Assembly (NCBI RefSeq): GCF_017875835.1
Contig: NZ_JAGING010000001.1
Coordinates: 2,790,001-2,854,000, forward strand
Length of the DNA stretch: 64,000 bases
Reading direction: 5' to 3'
Source: Psychrobacter sp. PL19
GTDB lineage: Bacteria > Pseudomonadota > Gammaproteobacteria > Pseudomonadales > Moraxellaceae
In this document: positions 37,689 through 47,618 of the stretch, piece after piece
How the letters are laid out: each line of letters opens with the position of its first letter
Numbering within the stretch: position 1 is the stretch's first letter
The notes under the pieces: generated by a model
Database searches by the model: none
What the model saw: the letters and a program-made list of their open reading frames with translations, nothing else
Told to the model about the DNA's origin: nothing
Made by a program: the position numbers and the translations under genes

Positions 37689-38792
37689 TTAAACTGTACG
37701 GCGAGTTGCTAAGCTACTTAAGATGTTTTTAGCATCGCCCCAACGCGTTGCTGAACTGTTAGCGCCTAGGATAACAATAATGGCTGGACGATTGTTAACC
37801 CGAGTTTCCATGACCACACAACGACCCGCTTCATTGATAAAACCTGTTTTTGAGATACCAATTGGATAGTCACCAGAACGTACTAGGCTGCTGGTATTGT
37901 TAGCTTTATAAGTGCGGTTACCGCTAGAGTTATTACCCACGAAGAAGTCATAGCTTTTGGTGGTAGAAAAACGGCGGATGACATCATAGTTGCCAGCAGC
38001 ACGTACCATTTTGACCAAATCATTTGATGAAGCAACGTTACGAGCATCAAGACCGGTTGGATCACCAAAAAAAGCGCTACTCATCCCTAAATCTTGCGCT
38101 TTACGGTTCATCGCACGCATAAAGGCATCGTAGCCACCTGGATAATTACGGGCTAAGGTTTTTGCCGCAGGGTTTTCTGATTTCATTAAGGTCATTAACA
38201 GCACCTCAGCACGGTTCATGCGATCACCTGACTTCAGATTTGAGCTGGCACGCTTTGGACCCACAAAATCACTGGGCACCAGGGTAATCTCTTGGCGCAT
38301 ATCTTGTCCGCTATCTAATACTACCATGGCGGTCATAAGCTTAGTGATCGATGCCATAGGACGAGCAATGTCCGCATCTTTTTCGTATATCGACTTGCCA
38401 GTTTCCACATCAATCACGACTACGCTGCGCGAATCAGTGCTGATCGGTAACATATCACTGCTGCCAAAACTGCCACGATAGGTGGTGTTATAGGTATTAG
38501 TGTTATTATAACTATTACTGCTGTTGCTATTACTGCCGCTACCATAACTGTTCGCATTGGTAACATTAGTAGTACCGTAGCCATTATCGACTTTTTTGAT
38601 AGCGGAACCACTGGGCGTATACATAATATTGCGTGCTTCTGACAAGCTATCAGCACCACCCCAGCTCATGCGAGCACTAGAGTTAGCTTCAGCGCTACCA
38701 TTAATAGTAAGTGCCGCTTGTGCAACACTGCCCAAACTCAACGAAATCAGTGCAGCGGTTACTTGCTGTTTGGTTAATGGTAGATGCTTCAT
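37689..38792 (-). CDS. pbpG: D-alanyl-D-alanine endopeptidase (PBP7 type)
   Basis: 367 residues; a low-molecular-weight penicillin-binding protein that cuts peptidoglycan cross-links. A signal peptide ends at about residue 27 (SVAQAA). Active-site motifs are SITK at 148-151, SEN at 205-207 and KTG at 315-317. Residues 75-105 are an Asn/Ser/Tyr-rich low-complexity segment before the catalytic domain. The ATG at 38792 has a strong AGGGGGA; the frame extends to a GTG at 38816 but that would spoil the signal peptide. Confidence 0.93.
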   Translation of the reverse strand: MKHLPLTKQQVTAALISLSLGSVAQAALTINGSAEANSSARMSWGGADSLSEARNIMYTPSGSAIKKVDNGYGTTNVTNANSYGSGSNSNSSNSYNNTNTYNTTYRGSFGSSDMLPISTDSRSVVVIDVETGKSIYEKDADIARPMASITKLMTAMVVLDSGQDMRQEITLVPSDFVGPKRASSNLKSGDRMNRAEVLLMTLMKSENPAAKTLARNYPGGYDAFMRAMNRKAQDLGMSSAFFGDPTGLDARNVASSNDLVKMVRAAGNYDVIRRFSTTKSYDFFVGNNSSGNRTYKANNTSSLVRSGDYPIGISKTGFINEAGRCVVMETRVNNRPAIIVILGANSSATRWGDAKNILSSLATRRTV

Positions 38793-39160
38793 TCTTCCCC
38801 CTGCTGTCGATATCACGTCGGTTACAAATAGCTTGACGCTGATAACATACCTAGCTTGTATGAATGTGTTTGTAGAGACTCATATAGAGTATTTGTATTT
38901 TTAGTGTATCATGATTTGCATTTAAGTTTGATCCGCTGCACCAATTTCATAGCATTTTTTTGATTCTGTTCAATGTTTGCTACACTTGCTTTAGTTTCAA
39001 GCAAGATTAACTAACATTCAAGCAATATATAATAATTTTCCAGCCAAATACGCTCACAATTACCTCATCATAGTGTAAAGTCAGTAGCAGCATGGCTATT
39101 GCTTAGGTGAAGTACCAATATTTACATGGTTTGTATGAATTACAAACATTAGTTGAAGTA
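38793..39160. other. Divergent region between pbpG and the response regulator gene
   Basis: About 370 AT-rich bases without a gene, leading into the 13-bp tandem repeat at 39161-39212. Confidence 0.4.
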
Positions 39161-39212
39161 GATTCACTTTAATGATTCACTTTAATGATTCACTTTAATG
39201 ATTCACTTTAAT
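39161..39212. repeat. 13-bp tandem repeat, four perfect copies
   Basis: GATTCACTTTAAT is repeated four times without change, ending 40 bases before the start codon of the GacA-like regulator. It is inside the expected promoter or leader. Confidence 0.95.
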
Positions 39213-39252
39213 GACATAGCTTCCATTTTGTCAGATAGCAAAGAGTATACCT

Positions 39253-39888
39253 ATGATTCGAGTATTAGTAGTAGATGATCATGATCTGGTGCGAATGGGC
39301 ATCAGTCGTATGTTGGCTGATAGTGCTGATATTGAGGTAGTGGGCGAAGCAGACAGTGGCGACATGGCTATCAAGTTGGCCAAACAGCTGCGCCCTGATG
39401 TGGTGTTACTGGATGTCAACATGCCTAATATCGGTGGCATTGAAGCAACCAAACGCTTGGTACAACTGGATATGGGCATTAAGATTTTGGCAGTAAGTAG
39501 TATGTCCGCACAGCCTTATCCATCGATGCTCCTCAAAGCGGGCGTTAATGGTTACATCACCAAGGGTACCCCACTGGATGAGATGTTAATAGCCGTCAAA
39601 AAAGTCTATCAAGGCGGGCGTTATTTTAGTCAGGACGTGGCCGAGCAGCTGGCCGAAGTGCTGTTATCAGATAATGCCACCTCCCCTTTTGATTTATTAA
39701 GTGATCGCGAAAAACAGGTCGCGTTGATGGTGGTTAATTGTCAAAGCCCACAGGAAATTGCGGATCAATTATTTGTCAGTGTCAAAACCATTAACACTTA
39801 TCGCTACCGTATTTATGAAAAGGTCAATGTCGATAGTGATGTGAAATTGACTCATTTAGCGATACGTCATGGCTTAATCCAACCGTAA
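39253..39888 (+). CDS. NarL/FixJ-type response regulator, GacA/UvrY-like
   Basis: 211 residues. Receiver domain 1-120 with acidic pocket D8/D9 and phospho-acceptor D54 (LLDVNMPNIGG), Lys in YITKGTP, and a LuxR-type helix-turn-helix at about 148-205 (LSDREKQVALMVV, EIADQLFVSVKTINTYRYRIYEK). The residues match GacA/UvrY, which controls small regulatory RNAs of the Csr/Rsm system in other gammaproteobacteria. No partner kinase of the GacS type is adjacent; pilS-pilR follow on the same strand. Confidence 0.87.
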   Translation: MIRVLVVDDHDLVRMGISRMLADSADIEVVGEADSGDMAIKLAKQLRPDVVLLDVNMPNIGGIEATKRLVQLDMGIKILAVSSMSAQPYPSMLLKAGVNGYITKGTPLDEMLIAVKKVYQGGRYFSQDVAEQLAEVLLSDNATSPFDLLSDREKQVALMVVNCQSPQEIADQLFVSVKTINTYRYRIYEKVNVDSDVKLTHLAIRHGLIQP

Positions 39889-39954
39889 ACTAAATTCCTA
39901 ATACTTAGGGCGTGTTGAACACTTGGTAGGTATCCTTATTGTTTGAGTCAATTT

Positions 39955-41820
39955 ATGAAAGTCGCTGTAAAAACCATCACGGCCCTTACCACCTATTTGC
40001 AACAAGTTAATACCTTGCCCGCATCGCAGTTACGCCGGATTGGGTTAATTTATAGCAGTTATCGGTTTATCATCAGCATCTTTTTTATGTTGACGGTGTA
40101 TGTCACCACCAACAATGATGGCAGTTTGCTACTGCCGAGCTTATTGCAGCAAACCGTGCTTAGTTTTTATGTATTACTCAGCTTAATTATGCTGGGGTTG
40201 TTTTATGTGGCTACCAAACAGTTACGGCGGCAGCTCGCTTTTGGACTGGCGCTAGATGTCATTATATTAAGTCTACTGCTTTATACCAAGGGCGCGCCTG
40301 ATCTACAGCTCACTATGCTGTACATGGTAGTAGTAGCGGCGAGCTTTATGATGCTACACAGCTCACAAGCGCTAGTTATCACCCTGCTCGCCATTATCTT
40401 TGTCATTTATCAGCAGTTTTTTTATGCTATCGCCAATAGCATGAGTTTGTCCAACTTAGGTGATGCATTGCTGATGTCAGCAAGCTTTTTGGCAGTGGGA
40501 TTTTTAAGCTGGTCTATCTCGCAGCGCTTGGTACACGCTGAAAGGGTGGCTGCACACCACGCTAAAGAGGTCGCGCGACTTCATGACCTCAACCAAGAAG
40601 TCATCAGTCAAATGGTCAATGGGGTCATAGTAATCGATAGACAACAGATCATCTTAGCAAACCTTGCCACCTACCAACTACTGAGCATCCCTAAACACTT
40701 ACTGCTGTCGCTGCCTGACGCTGCTAGCGAGATACTTACCAAAACAGTAGCCGATTCTGATATCTACCCTACTGTTCAGGACAAGTCGGCACAAAATCAG
40801 AATGACGATCAACAAACAGATACTGACAGCAGTCTATTATCTGCCTTTCAACAACAGCTCGCTGAGCAGCATCCTCAACTGCTTGACGGCTGCTTGTCAG
40901 TCGCAATTGGTCAATCACGTACCTTTACTTATGAGTTACCCGCGGCGGCCAGCGCTTCAGTAGTCGGTAAACTGCGCGTACAGATCATCCCTTTGAAGGA
41001 TTACAGCCAGCTGGTGATATTAGAAGATTTGCGCCGTGAACAGGCCAGCGCTCAGCAATTAAAATTAGCGTCACTTGGACAGTTAACCGCCAGTATTGCT
41101 CATGAAATAAGGAATCCTCTAGCGGCCATTTCCCAAGCCAGTCAGCTATTAATGGAAGAGGTCGTAGAAAGGGTTACAGATAATAATATTGCTTCTGATA
41201 CTACAAGTGGCAACATCAATGCAGCAGCCCGTGATGCTCATGCTGATAGCAATCATACTAGTGAGCTAACTGGCAACCATGAGCTTTATAAAATGATCTT
41301 TGCCCAAACTAAGCGGGTCAATCATATTATTGAGAATGTGTTAAAGCTATCTCGGCAGCAGATGCCTAAGCAACAAACCCTAGTGCTGGCTGAGTGGATA
41401 CCACTATTCTTGGATAATTATTTTCGAGACCACGACGTTTTCTTACGCATGCACACACAACCAATCATACTGTTTGATACCCACCAGTTAGAGCAGATTT
41501 TAATCAACCTAATTAACAATGGCTTACGCCATAGTAGCTACGCTCACCCTCATGCTTATGTAGAAATCGAGATTTATTGTGCTGAGAACGATGTTATAGT
41601 TGACGTGTTAGATAATGGCACTGGTGTTAGCACTGCTAATTTGCTGCATTTATTCAATCCATTTTTTACTACCGGTAAGTCGGGGACAGGTTTAGGACTG
41701 TATTTATCTCAATCATTTTGTGAGGCCAATCAAGCCCGCCTACTTTATGTTCCTGAGCATAAAAAGACCTGCTTTCGCTTAGTGGCGCCTGCTGCTGATA
41801 CTGCAGCCATTAATAACTAA
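39955..41820 (+). CDS. pilS: Two-component sensor histidine kinase PilS
   Basis: 621 residues. About six transmembrane segments in the first 190 residues, a PAS-like region with a long acidic insert, then the kinase: phospho-acceptor H383 in SIAHEIRNPLAAIS, N box NLINNGLRH, DNGTGV, and the G2 box GTGLGLYLS. PilS senses pilin at the inner membrane and controls PilR. A 45-residue insert follows the H box. The ATG at 39955 is chosen; the frame extends to a TTG at 39943. Confidence 0.9.
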   Translation: MKVAVKTITALTTYLQQVNTLPASQLRRIGLIYSSYRFIISIFFMLTVYVTTNNDGSLLLPSLLQQTVLSFYVLLSLIMLGLFYVATKQLRRQLAFGLALDVIILSLLLYTKGAPDLQLTMLYMVVVAASFMMLHSSQALVITLLAIIFVIYQQFFYAIANSMSLSNLGDALLMSASFLAVGFLSWSISQRLVHAERVAAHHAKEVARLHDLNQEVISQMVNGVIVIDRQQIILANLATYQLLSIPKHLLLSLPDAASEILTKTVADSDIYPTVQDKSAQNQNDDQQTDTDSSLLSAFQQQLAEQHPQLLDGCLSVAIGQSRTFTYELPAAASASVVGKLRVQIIPLKDYSQLVILEDLRREQASAQQLKLASLGQLTASIAHEIRNPLAAISQASQLLMEEVVERVTDNNIASDTTSGNINAAARDAHADSNHTSELTGNHELYKMIFAQTKRVNHIIENVLKLSRQQMPKQQTLVLAEWIPLFLDNYFRDHDVFLRMHTQPIILFDTHQLEQILINLINNGLRHSSYAHPHAYVEIEIYCAENDVIVDVLDNGTGVSTANLLHLFNPFFTTGKSGTGLGLYLSQSFCEANQARLLYVPEHKKTCFRLVAPAADTAAINN

Positions 41821-41837
41821 TGCTCACTAATTTTTTA

Positions 41838-41877
41838 ACCAGCAGTACCGTCGCGTTTTTAAGGTATTTTAACTATA
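41838..41877 (+). repeat. Fragment of family-1 MITE-like element
   Basis: 40 bp matching the right-hand end of the element (ACCAGCAGTACCGTCGCG to AACTATA), 18 bases after the pilS stop and ahead of pilR. Confidence 0.8.
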
Positions 41878-41988
41878 GAGCACTTATTTGAATAGAGCAC
41901 TCATATAGATATATGATTCATTCAATACGAAAGAGCATCACTTGATAAAAGAACGTCACTTGTAGCAATGAACACACTGAGGTTATGT

Positions 41989-43560
41989 ATGACAAAAACT
42001 GCGCTAGTCGTCGATGATGAAGTGGATTTATGCCGGCTGATGCAAATTACCCTAACCAAGATGGGTATTAAAAGCGACGTGGCTTACACTTTATCGCAAG
42101 CAAAATCATACTGGCAAGACAATCATTATGACTTTTGTTTGACCGATTTAAAGCTGCCTGATGGTTCAGGGCTGGAGTTGGTCAAGCAGATTAGTAACAG
42201 CTCTAGCACCCCAGTAGCCGTCATTACTGCCTATGGCAATATGGATTTGGCTATTGAGGCGCTAAAACTTGGCGCGTTTGACTTCGTCAATAAACCACTC
42301 GAACTCCCCCGTTTACGCCAGTTGGTCGAAAATGCTCTTAAGGTTATCCATCAAGATTATAGTACAGAAGTACCTACTGAAGGATCACCTGAACAGCAGA
42401 TGCTAGACAGCCGTCTGATCGGTGATTCGGCAGTCATGCAAACCCTTAAACACACTATTTTGAAACTAGCACGCTCACAAGCGCCGGTATTTTTATCTGG
42501 TGCTTCAGGGACCGGTAAAGAGGTGGTAGCGAGATTGATTCATGATTTGAGTCCGCGCCGAGACGGCAATTTTGTACCGGTGAACTGTGGTGCAATACCT
42601 ACGGAATTGATGGAATCAGAGTTTTTTGGTCATAAAAAAGGCAGCTTTACCGGTGCCTTTGCGGACAAACAAGGTTTGTTTCAGCAGGCCAATGGCGGTA
42701 CTTTATTCTTGGATGAAGTTGCAGACTTGCCACTGGCAATGCAGGTTAAACTGCTGCGCGCTATTCAAGAAAAAACCGTACGAGCTATTGGCGACACAAA
42801 AGAGGTGCCAGTAGATACTCGTATCCTGTCAGCGACTCATAAAGACTTAAATCAACTGGTACAAGAGGGTACATTCCGACAAGATTTGTACTACCGTATC
42901 AACGTTATTGAGCTTAAGCTGCCCACTCTTAATGCCCGTCGTGAGGATATTCCAGTCTTAGCCCAACATTTTTTGGCGCTCATTACTGAAGAATGGCAAC
43001 TTGGTACGCCGCCGTCGTTAACGGCAGACGCTTGCCTGCGATTACAGAATCATGGGTTTGCTGGTAATGTCCGCGAGCTGCGTAATGTCCTTGAGCGCGC
43101 AGTGACGCTAGCTGAAACCTCAACGATTGATATCAGTCACCTAGGGCTACCTGAGCTTAGCATCGATTATGAGACCACAAGGCATGGTGAAAAGACGATT
43201 GCCGATAATCATACTGCTGCGATCTCTAAAGTTCAGAGCTCGGCGGCTGGTCCAGCAAAGCCCTCTGAGCATTTAACTGACTCATTTGAACAAAGACCAG
43301 CGGCTAGCGCTATTGTTCGAACGGAAGATAATCCACAGGTAGTAGGCAGCTCTGACAGCGAATTATCGTTTGACGGTGAGTTACCCCTAAAAGGCTTGGC
43401 AGCGTACTTACAGGACCAAGAAAAACATCTGATTATTACGGCGCTTAAACAGACTGACTGGAATAAGACCCAAGCAGCAGAGCTGCTAGGCACCACTTTT
43501 CGCTCCTTACGCTATCGGATGAAAAAGCTTGATATCGCTGAAGATCAACATGGTAAGTAG
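41989..43560 (+). CDS. pilR: Sigma-54-dependent response regulator PilR
   Basis: 523 residues. Receiver domain with D9/D10 and phospho-acceptor D53 (LTDLKLPDGSG); AAA+ domain with GASGTGKEVVARLIH, the sigma-54 contact loop KKGSFTGAFADKQG and GTLFLDEVADLP; a Fis-type helix-turn-helix at the C-terminus (TDWNKTQAAELLGTTFRSLRYRMKKL in outline). Activates pilin transcription with sigma-54. The ATG at 41989 has GAGG at good spacing; an ATG at 41968 is in frame. A 90-residue variable linker separates the AAA+ and DNA-binding parts. Confidence 0.93.
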   Translation: MTKTALVVDDEVDLCRLMQITLTKMGIKSDVAYTLSQAKSYWQDNHYDFCLTDLKLPDGSGLELVKQISNSSSTPVAVITAYGNMDLAIEALKLGAFDFVNKPLELPRLRQLVENALKVIHQDYSTEVPTEGSPEQQMLDSRLIGDSAVMQTLKHTILKLARSQAPVFLSGASGTGKEVVARLIHDLSPRRDGNFVPVNCGAIPTELMESEFFGHKKGSFTGAFADKQGLFQQANGGTLFLDEVADLPLAMQVKLLRAIQEKTVRAIGDTKEVPVDTRILSATHKDLNQLVQEGTFRQDLYYRINVIELKLPTLNARREDIPVLAQHFLALITEEWQLGTPPSLTADACLRLQNHGFAGNVRELRNVLERAVTLAETSTIDISHLGLPELSIDYETTRHGEKTIADNHTAAISKVQSSAAGPAKPSEHLTDSFEQRPAASAIVRTEDNPQVVGSSDSELSFDGELPLKGLAAYLQDQEKHLIITALKQTDWNKTQAAELLGTTFRSLRYRMKKLDIAEDQHGK

Positions 43561-43595
43561 TTTTGAGTGTACCGATTGTGAATATAGGGATGGTT

Positions 43596-45110
43596 TTATT
43601 TTAACGGGTCTTGTCGCACGAAACGAAGTCCCGAAGACTGCACTTGTTGGCGAAGTAAATTGAGCGCTTGCTGCTCCCAGGTACTCTCATTACCCGATAA
43701 GCGCACATCGGGCTGCACGCCAATTTTATCTATTTTTTTGCCAGCGGCAGTCAGATAGTTGGCGACGGTAAGCTTAACAGCCTGCTCATCATTGAGCGGT
43801 ATTACCGACTGTACCGAGCCTTTACCATAACTGATCTCGCCTACGATAGTCGCCCGCTTTTGTGCCTGTAAGCTACTTGCCAGCACTTCAGCGGCTGATG
43901 CCGAATAGCGATTTTGTAGGACGACAACTGGCAATGGTTTAAGTACTGCAGTGCCTTGGGTCGACAAGGTACGCGGGGCGCTTTGGCGACCTTTTACTTG
44001 CACTACATCGGTATCGGTCATAAATAAGCTGGCTACTTTTACGGCTGAAGTCAGTACACCACCAGGATTGTCACGCATATCTAGCAAGATACCAGTAACG
44101 GGCGCATCTAAGCCAATCAAGCTTTGTAAGATTTGCTCGCGACTGTTATTTTGAAAGGCCGGTAGCCTAATAATGGCAACACCATCAATCAGTTGGGTTT
44201 CGATAGCCTGAGGATGAGCATTGTTGCGTTGTAAGGTAGTGGTACGTTTGCGGCGACCTGCTTTTGAGACCACCACATCCACTTGCGTGCCTGCAATACC
44301 GGTCAGCAGCTGCTTGATATCATTAGATTGCTTATTTTCATCTAGCTTAAAGTCATCGATTTGATGCAAATAATCACCAATAGCAATGCCTTTTTTATCA
44401 GCAGGCGAGTCAGTAATCACCTCGGTAATGACCCAGTAACCTCTCTTCGGTTGATACGTGGCTGTCAATCCGATATCACCCACATCCCCTTGAGTAAAAG
44501 CCCGTAGGTTTTCATAGGCCTCGGCATCTAAAAACTCAGCATGACTGTCAAGCTTGGTCAACATGCCACTCATGGCATTTATAAACAGTTCCTCATCGTT
44601 GACCGCCTCAACATATTCACGCCGTACTAGATCCACAACAGCAACAAAGGTCTTTAAAGTCTCAGGTGCAATAGCATTTAAAGAAACCTCGGCAACTTCG
44701 GCGGGAATATCCGTAGTTATCTCGTTTGAATCGTTATAGTCTGAGTCGATATCTAGAGCGCTGGCATCAGGTACATTGTCTATCCAGTCATCAGCTTGAT
44801 CGGCTTGATCGGCTTGATCAGCAGCATCCAACATATCGTCTACCTCAGATAAGTCATCAGTACCATTCTCTACTGCCACTGCATCATCTTTTAAACTAAT
44901 AAGCTGTATGCCTGCTGTAGGACTACTGACACTGGTATCGACAGGTACGGTAACGGCCGCCTGAGTAGCCGCTTGTGCGGATAGACTGACGCTACCTAAA
45001 CCGACGAGACCAATCATAAGCGCAGACTTAACGTTGACAGGCTTGATAGAGGTTGACATCACTGGGTTTGTTGGTCGTTTAAAAGCGGATAGACGCATAG
45101 AAGGACTCAT
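43596..45110 (-). CDS. ctpA: C-terminal processing protease, S41 family
   Basis: 504 residues. A signal sequence at about 28-48, an acidic region with an ADQADQADQADD repeat near 95-108, a PDZ domain at about 210-290 (GDIGLTATYQ, DSPADKKGIAIGDYLHQI), and the protease domain with nucleophile Ser405 in YSASAAEVLA and general base Lys430 in GKGSVQ. Periplasmic CtpA-type protease that trims or degrades envelope proteins, often peptidoglycan hydrolases. Starts at residues 5 or 18 are possible, since no good ribosome binding site is seen. It follows gpmI on the same strand, as in many proteobacteria. Confidence 0.9.
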   Translation of the reverse strand: MSPSMRLSAFKRPTNPVMSTSIKPVNVKSALMIGLVGLGSVSLSAQAATQAAVTVPVDTSVSSPTAGIQLISLKDDAVAVENGTDDLSEVDDMLDAADQADQADQADDWIDNVPDASALDIDSDYNDSNEITTDIPAEVAEVSLNAIAPETLKTFVAVVDLVRREYVEAVNDEELFINAMSGMLTKLDSHAEFLDAEAYENLRAFTQGDVGDIGLTATYQPKRGYWVITEVITDSPADKKGIAIGDYLHQIDDFKLDENKQSNDIKQLLTGIAGTQVDVVVSKAGRRKRTTTLQRNNAHPQAIETQLIDGVAIIRLPAFQNNSREQILQSLIGLDAPVTGILLDMRDNPGGVLTSAVKVASLFMTDTDVVQVKGRQSAPRTLSTQGTAVLKPLPVVVLQNRYSASAAEVLASSLQAQKRATIVGEISYGKGSVQSVIPLNDEQAVKLTVANYLTAAGKKIDKIGVQPDVRLSGNESTWEQQALNLLRQQVQSSGLRFVRQDPLK

Positions 45111-45251
45111 CTAAAATAAGGAAGTACGCAGGGTGGCTATTATAATACTATAATATTATGCTCAAATAATACCTTGTAAGATAGCATTAACAGCGCGCTA
45201 AAAACTAGGACTGTATTGCAAGTGCGCGTCTTGCCCACGAAAATATGGACC

Positions 45252-45294
45252 TATAAAAAAGGGAGGGATAATAGTTACCCTTCCCTTTTTTATA
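45252..45294. terminator. Bidirectional terminator between gpmI and ctpA
   Basis: Nearly perfect 16-bp inverted repeat TATAAAAAAGGGAGGG / CCTTCCCTTTTTTATA, with T-runs on both strands. It separates gpmI from ctpA. Confidence 0.88.
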
Positions 45295-45319
45295 GGCGTG
45301 TCGCAGTTAGAAAAACTGT

Positions 45320-45363
45320 CATTCCTTTGTCATTCCTTTGTCATTCCTTTGTCATTCCTTTGT
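45320..45363. repeat. 11-bp tandem repeat, four perfect copies
   Basis: CATTCCTTTGT is repeated four times between the gpmI stop and its terminator. Confidence 0.95.
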
Positions 45364-45374
45364 CAATCTTATGG

Positions 45375-47003
45375 TTATAATGCTGGAATCAGTAAATTTT
45401 CTCCAGTCATCTCAGTAGGTGGCTCAATACTCATAAGTGCCAAAATGGTAGGGGCCACATCGCTAAGCTTACCGCCACTACGTACCTTCACCTTTTGCTC
45501 TCCGATATAAATCAAGGGCACATGCTCGGTGGTATGCTGGGTATGTACTTGCCCGCTATCGTAATCTTGCATTTGCTCACAGTTGCCATGATCAGCGGTA
45601 ATTATCATATTGCCATCCGCCGCGCGTACAGCGGACTCAATACGACCTACGCAGGTATCTAACACTTCTACAGCTTGTACAGCGGCATCAAAAATACCCG
45701 TATGCCCAACCATGTCGCCATTGGCATAATTCACGATCAATACGTCATATTTGCCTGATTCAATCGCTGCTACTAGCTTATCAGTAACCTCATGAGCACT
45801 CATTTCGGGCTGCAAGTCATAAGTCGCCACATCAGGGGACGGTATTAAGATACGCGCCTCTCCCTCATATTCTGCTTCACGACCACCACTAAAAAAGAAG
45901 GTCACGTGAGCGTACTTTTCAGTCTCAGCGATACGCAGCTGGGTTTTGCCTTTGTCCTGCAAAAATTCGCCCAGCGTATTGGTTAATGGTGCTGGATAAT
46001 AAGCAATACTAGTCTTGGCATTGTCCGCTAACACGTCTGAATATCGGGTCAGCATGACAAAGGCGGCAAGCTTCGGACGTTTGTGACGGGCAAAGCCTGA
46101 AAACTCATGGTCTGGCAATACAAATGCTTGTGCCAACTCGCGGGCTCGGTCAGCACGGAAATTCATAAAGATTAACGCATCATTATCATCAACGGTAAAC
46201 GGCGTTTCGTCACGTCCAATAACGACAGTAGGGCTGATAAACTCGTCGGTCTCGCGCGCTTTATAAGCGGCTTGTACCGCTCCGTCTGCACGGGTTGCCA
46301 AGCGATCGGCTTTACCTTCGGTAATTAACTCATAAGCTTTTTGCACTCGGTCCCAGCGGTTATCCCGATCCATCGCATAGTAACGGCCGATGATACTGGC
46401 AATTTGTACCCGACCGTCATAGTGGGCATTGAGTTTATTAAGATACTCACGTAAACGATTGATATATCTGTCAGCAGACTTGGGCGGGGTATCGCGGCCA
46501 TCTAAAAAGCAATGAACAAAAACTTTTTTTGCGCCATGCACTAACGCGGAATGACACATGGCTTCAATATGATCTTGGTGCGAATGGACGCCGCCATCAG
46601 ACAATAGACCCATGATATGCACATTGCCGCCCCGCTCATTAGCGGCGGTCACGGCGCCAACTAACGCTTCGTTTTTATAAAACTCACGATCAGCGACCTC
46701 GCTTGAGATCCGAGTTGAATCTTGGTAAAGGACTCGGCCTGCCCCTAGGTTCATATGCCCAACTTCCGAGTTACCAAACTGCCCTTCTGGCAAACCAACA
46801 TCTTGCCCTGACGCTGATATTAGTCCATGAGGATATTGTTGGTAAATTTTATCTAAATTTGGCATATTAGCGGCAGCGACGGCATTGTCTTTCTCATCTT
46901 CACGATGCCCAAAGCCATCTAAGATCATTAAGACATGCGGTATTTTCTTATTATTGCCCTGACTGTCTTCAATAGACTCTGATTGTTGCTGCATACTGGT
47001 CAT
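45375..47003 (-). CDS. gpmI: 2,3-bisphosphoglycerate-independent phosphoglycerate mutase
   Basis: 542 residues; manganese-dependent interconversion of 3- and 2-phosphoglycerate. The metal-binding [11 protein letters not shown], catalytic Ser79 in [35 protein letters not shown], and the C-terminal [12 protein letters not shown] and [11 protein letters not shown] motifs are intact. GAGGAG stands nine bases before the ATG. Residues 1-20 are a polar extension. Confidence 0.97.
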   Translation of the reverse strand: MTSMQQQSESIEDSQGNNKKIPHVLMILDGFGHREDEKDNAVAAANMPNLDKIYQQYPHGLISASGQDVGLPEGQFGNSEVGHMNLGAGRVLYQDSTRISSEVADREFYKNEALVGAVTAANERGGNVHIMGLLSDGGVHSHQDHIEAMCHSALVHGAKKVFVHCFLDGRDTPPKSADRYINRLREYLNKLNAHYDGRVQIASIIGRYYAMDRDNRWDRVQKAYELITEGKADRLATRADGAVQAAYKARETDEFISPTVVIGRDETPFTVDDNDALIFMNFRADRARELAQAFVLPDHEFSGFARHKRPKLAAFVMLTRYSDVLADNAKTSIAYYPAPLTNTLGEFLQDKGKTQLRIAETEKYAHVTFFFSGGREAEYEGEARILIPSPDVATYDLQPEMSAHEVTDKLVAAIESGKYDVLIVNYANGDMVGHTGIFDAAVQAVEVLDTCVGRIESAVRAADGNMIITADHGNCEQMQDYDSGQVHTQHTTEHVPLIYIGEQKVKVRSGGKLSDVAPTILALMSIEPPTEMTGENLLIPAL

Positions 47004-47224
47004 AGATTACCGCTCCTCAAGTGGATGAACGCTTATAATGTTGTATTAGGATGTTTAAAGCCCTCTATACTACCACAAATCTCAAAATTGCCTAAAACTC
47101 GACATTTTTAGGTATTATTTCAGAAGTTATTGACCCCGTTTCTTCTGGAATAAAATTTAAAACAGCCAATTATTAGGACAGCTAAAACGATTATTAACGC
47201 AACCGACCAATCTATAAAACAGAC

Positions 47225-47253
47225 TTGCAATCGGCTATTTCATTGGTTAAGAT
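47225..47253 (+). promoter_or_regulatory. Sigma-70 promoter of 6S RNA
   Basis: TTGCAA (47225-47230), 17 bases, then TAAGAT (47248-47253). The first base of the 6S RNA, an A at 47260, lies seven bases downstream of the -10 box. Confidence 0.8.
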
Positions 47254-47259
47254 AGAGCT

Positions 47260-47447
47260 ATTCTGGAGTGTTGGCTAGTGAATGTTATTTCCCTGAGCCG
47301 ATAATGCTATACCTGGATGCGCTACCTATTGCTTCATTGTGTATACCTGCACCGTCCGCGGTGTCTCAGGAAACCTGCCGAGGCAATGACGTATCCGCCC
47401 TGAACTTCACGGTTCATGGGTCGCCATTTTACAGCGGCACTCCGGTT
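47260..47447 (+). ncRNA. ssrS: 6S RNA
   Basis: About 188 bases. The sequence CCCTGAGCCGAT at 47291-47302 is the hallmark of gammaproteobacterial 6S RNA; the closing helix CTGGAGTG (47263-47270) pairs with CACTCCGG (47438-47445), and the 3' half has the known pattern CCGCCCTGAAC ... GGTTCATGGG ... ACAGCGGCACTCCGG. 6S RNA binds sigma-70 RNA polymerase by mimicking an open promoter. A strong promoter precedes it. The usual neighbour ygfA is absent here. The ends are estimated from the helix. Confidence 0.88.
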
Positions 47448-47618
47448 GTTATATTCAGTTGCTATTACTTATTATTTGGTTGCTTTTATCTGGTTAGATG
47501 TCCTGTTATCCACCACTGGTTGTCTCCCAAAAGCCACTTAGCAAAAATGCTGTAAGAGTAATACGACTAACCAGTAAGCCCAGTTAGCACTGCAAATTGG
47601 CACTGCAAATCAATAAAT

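Noticed and set aside
47268..47555. 95-codon plus-strand open frame
   Set aside because: It lies over the 6S RNA, lacks a ribosome binding site and has no protein family character; the 6S hallmarks explain the sequence.
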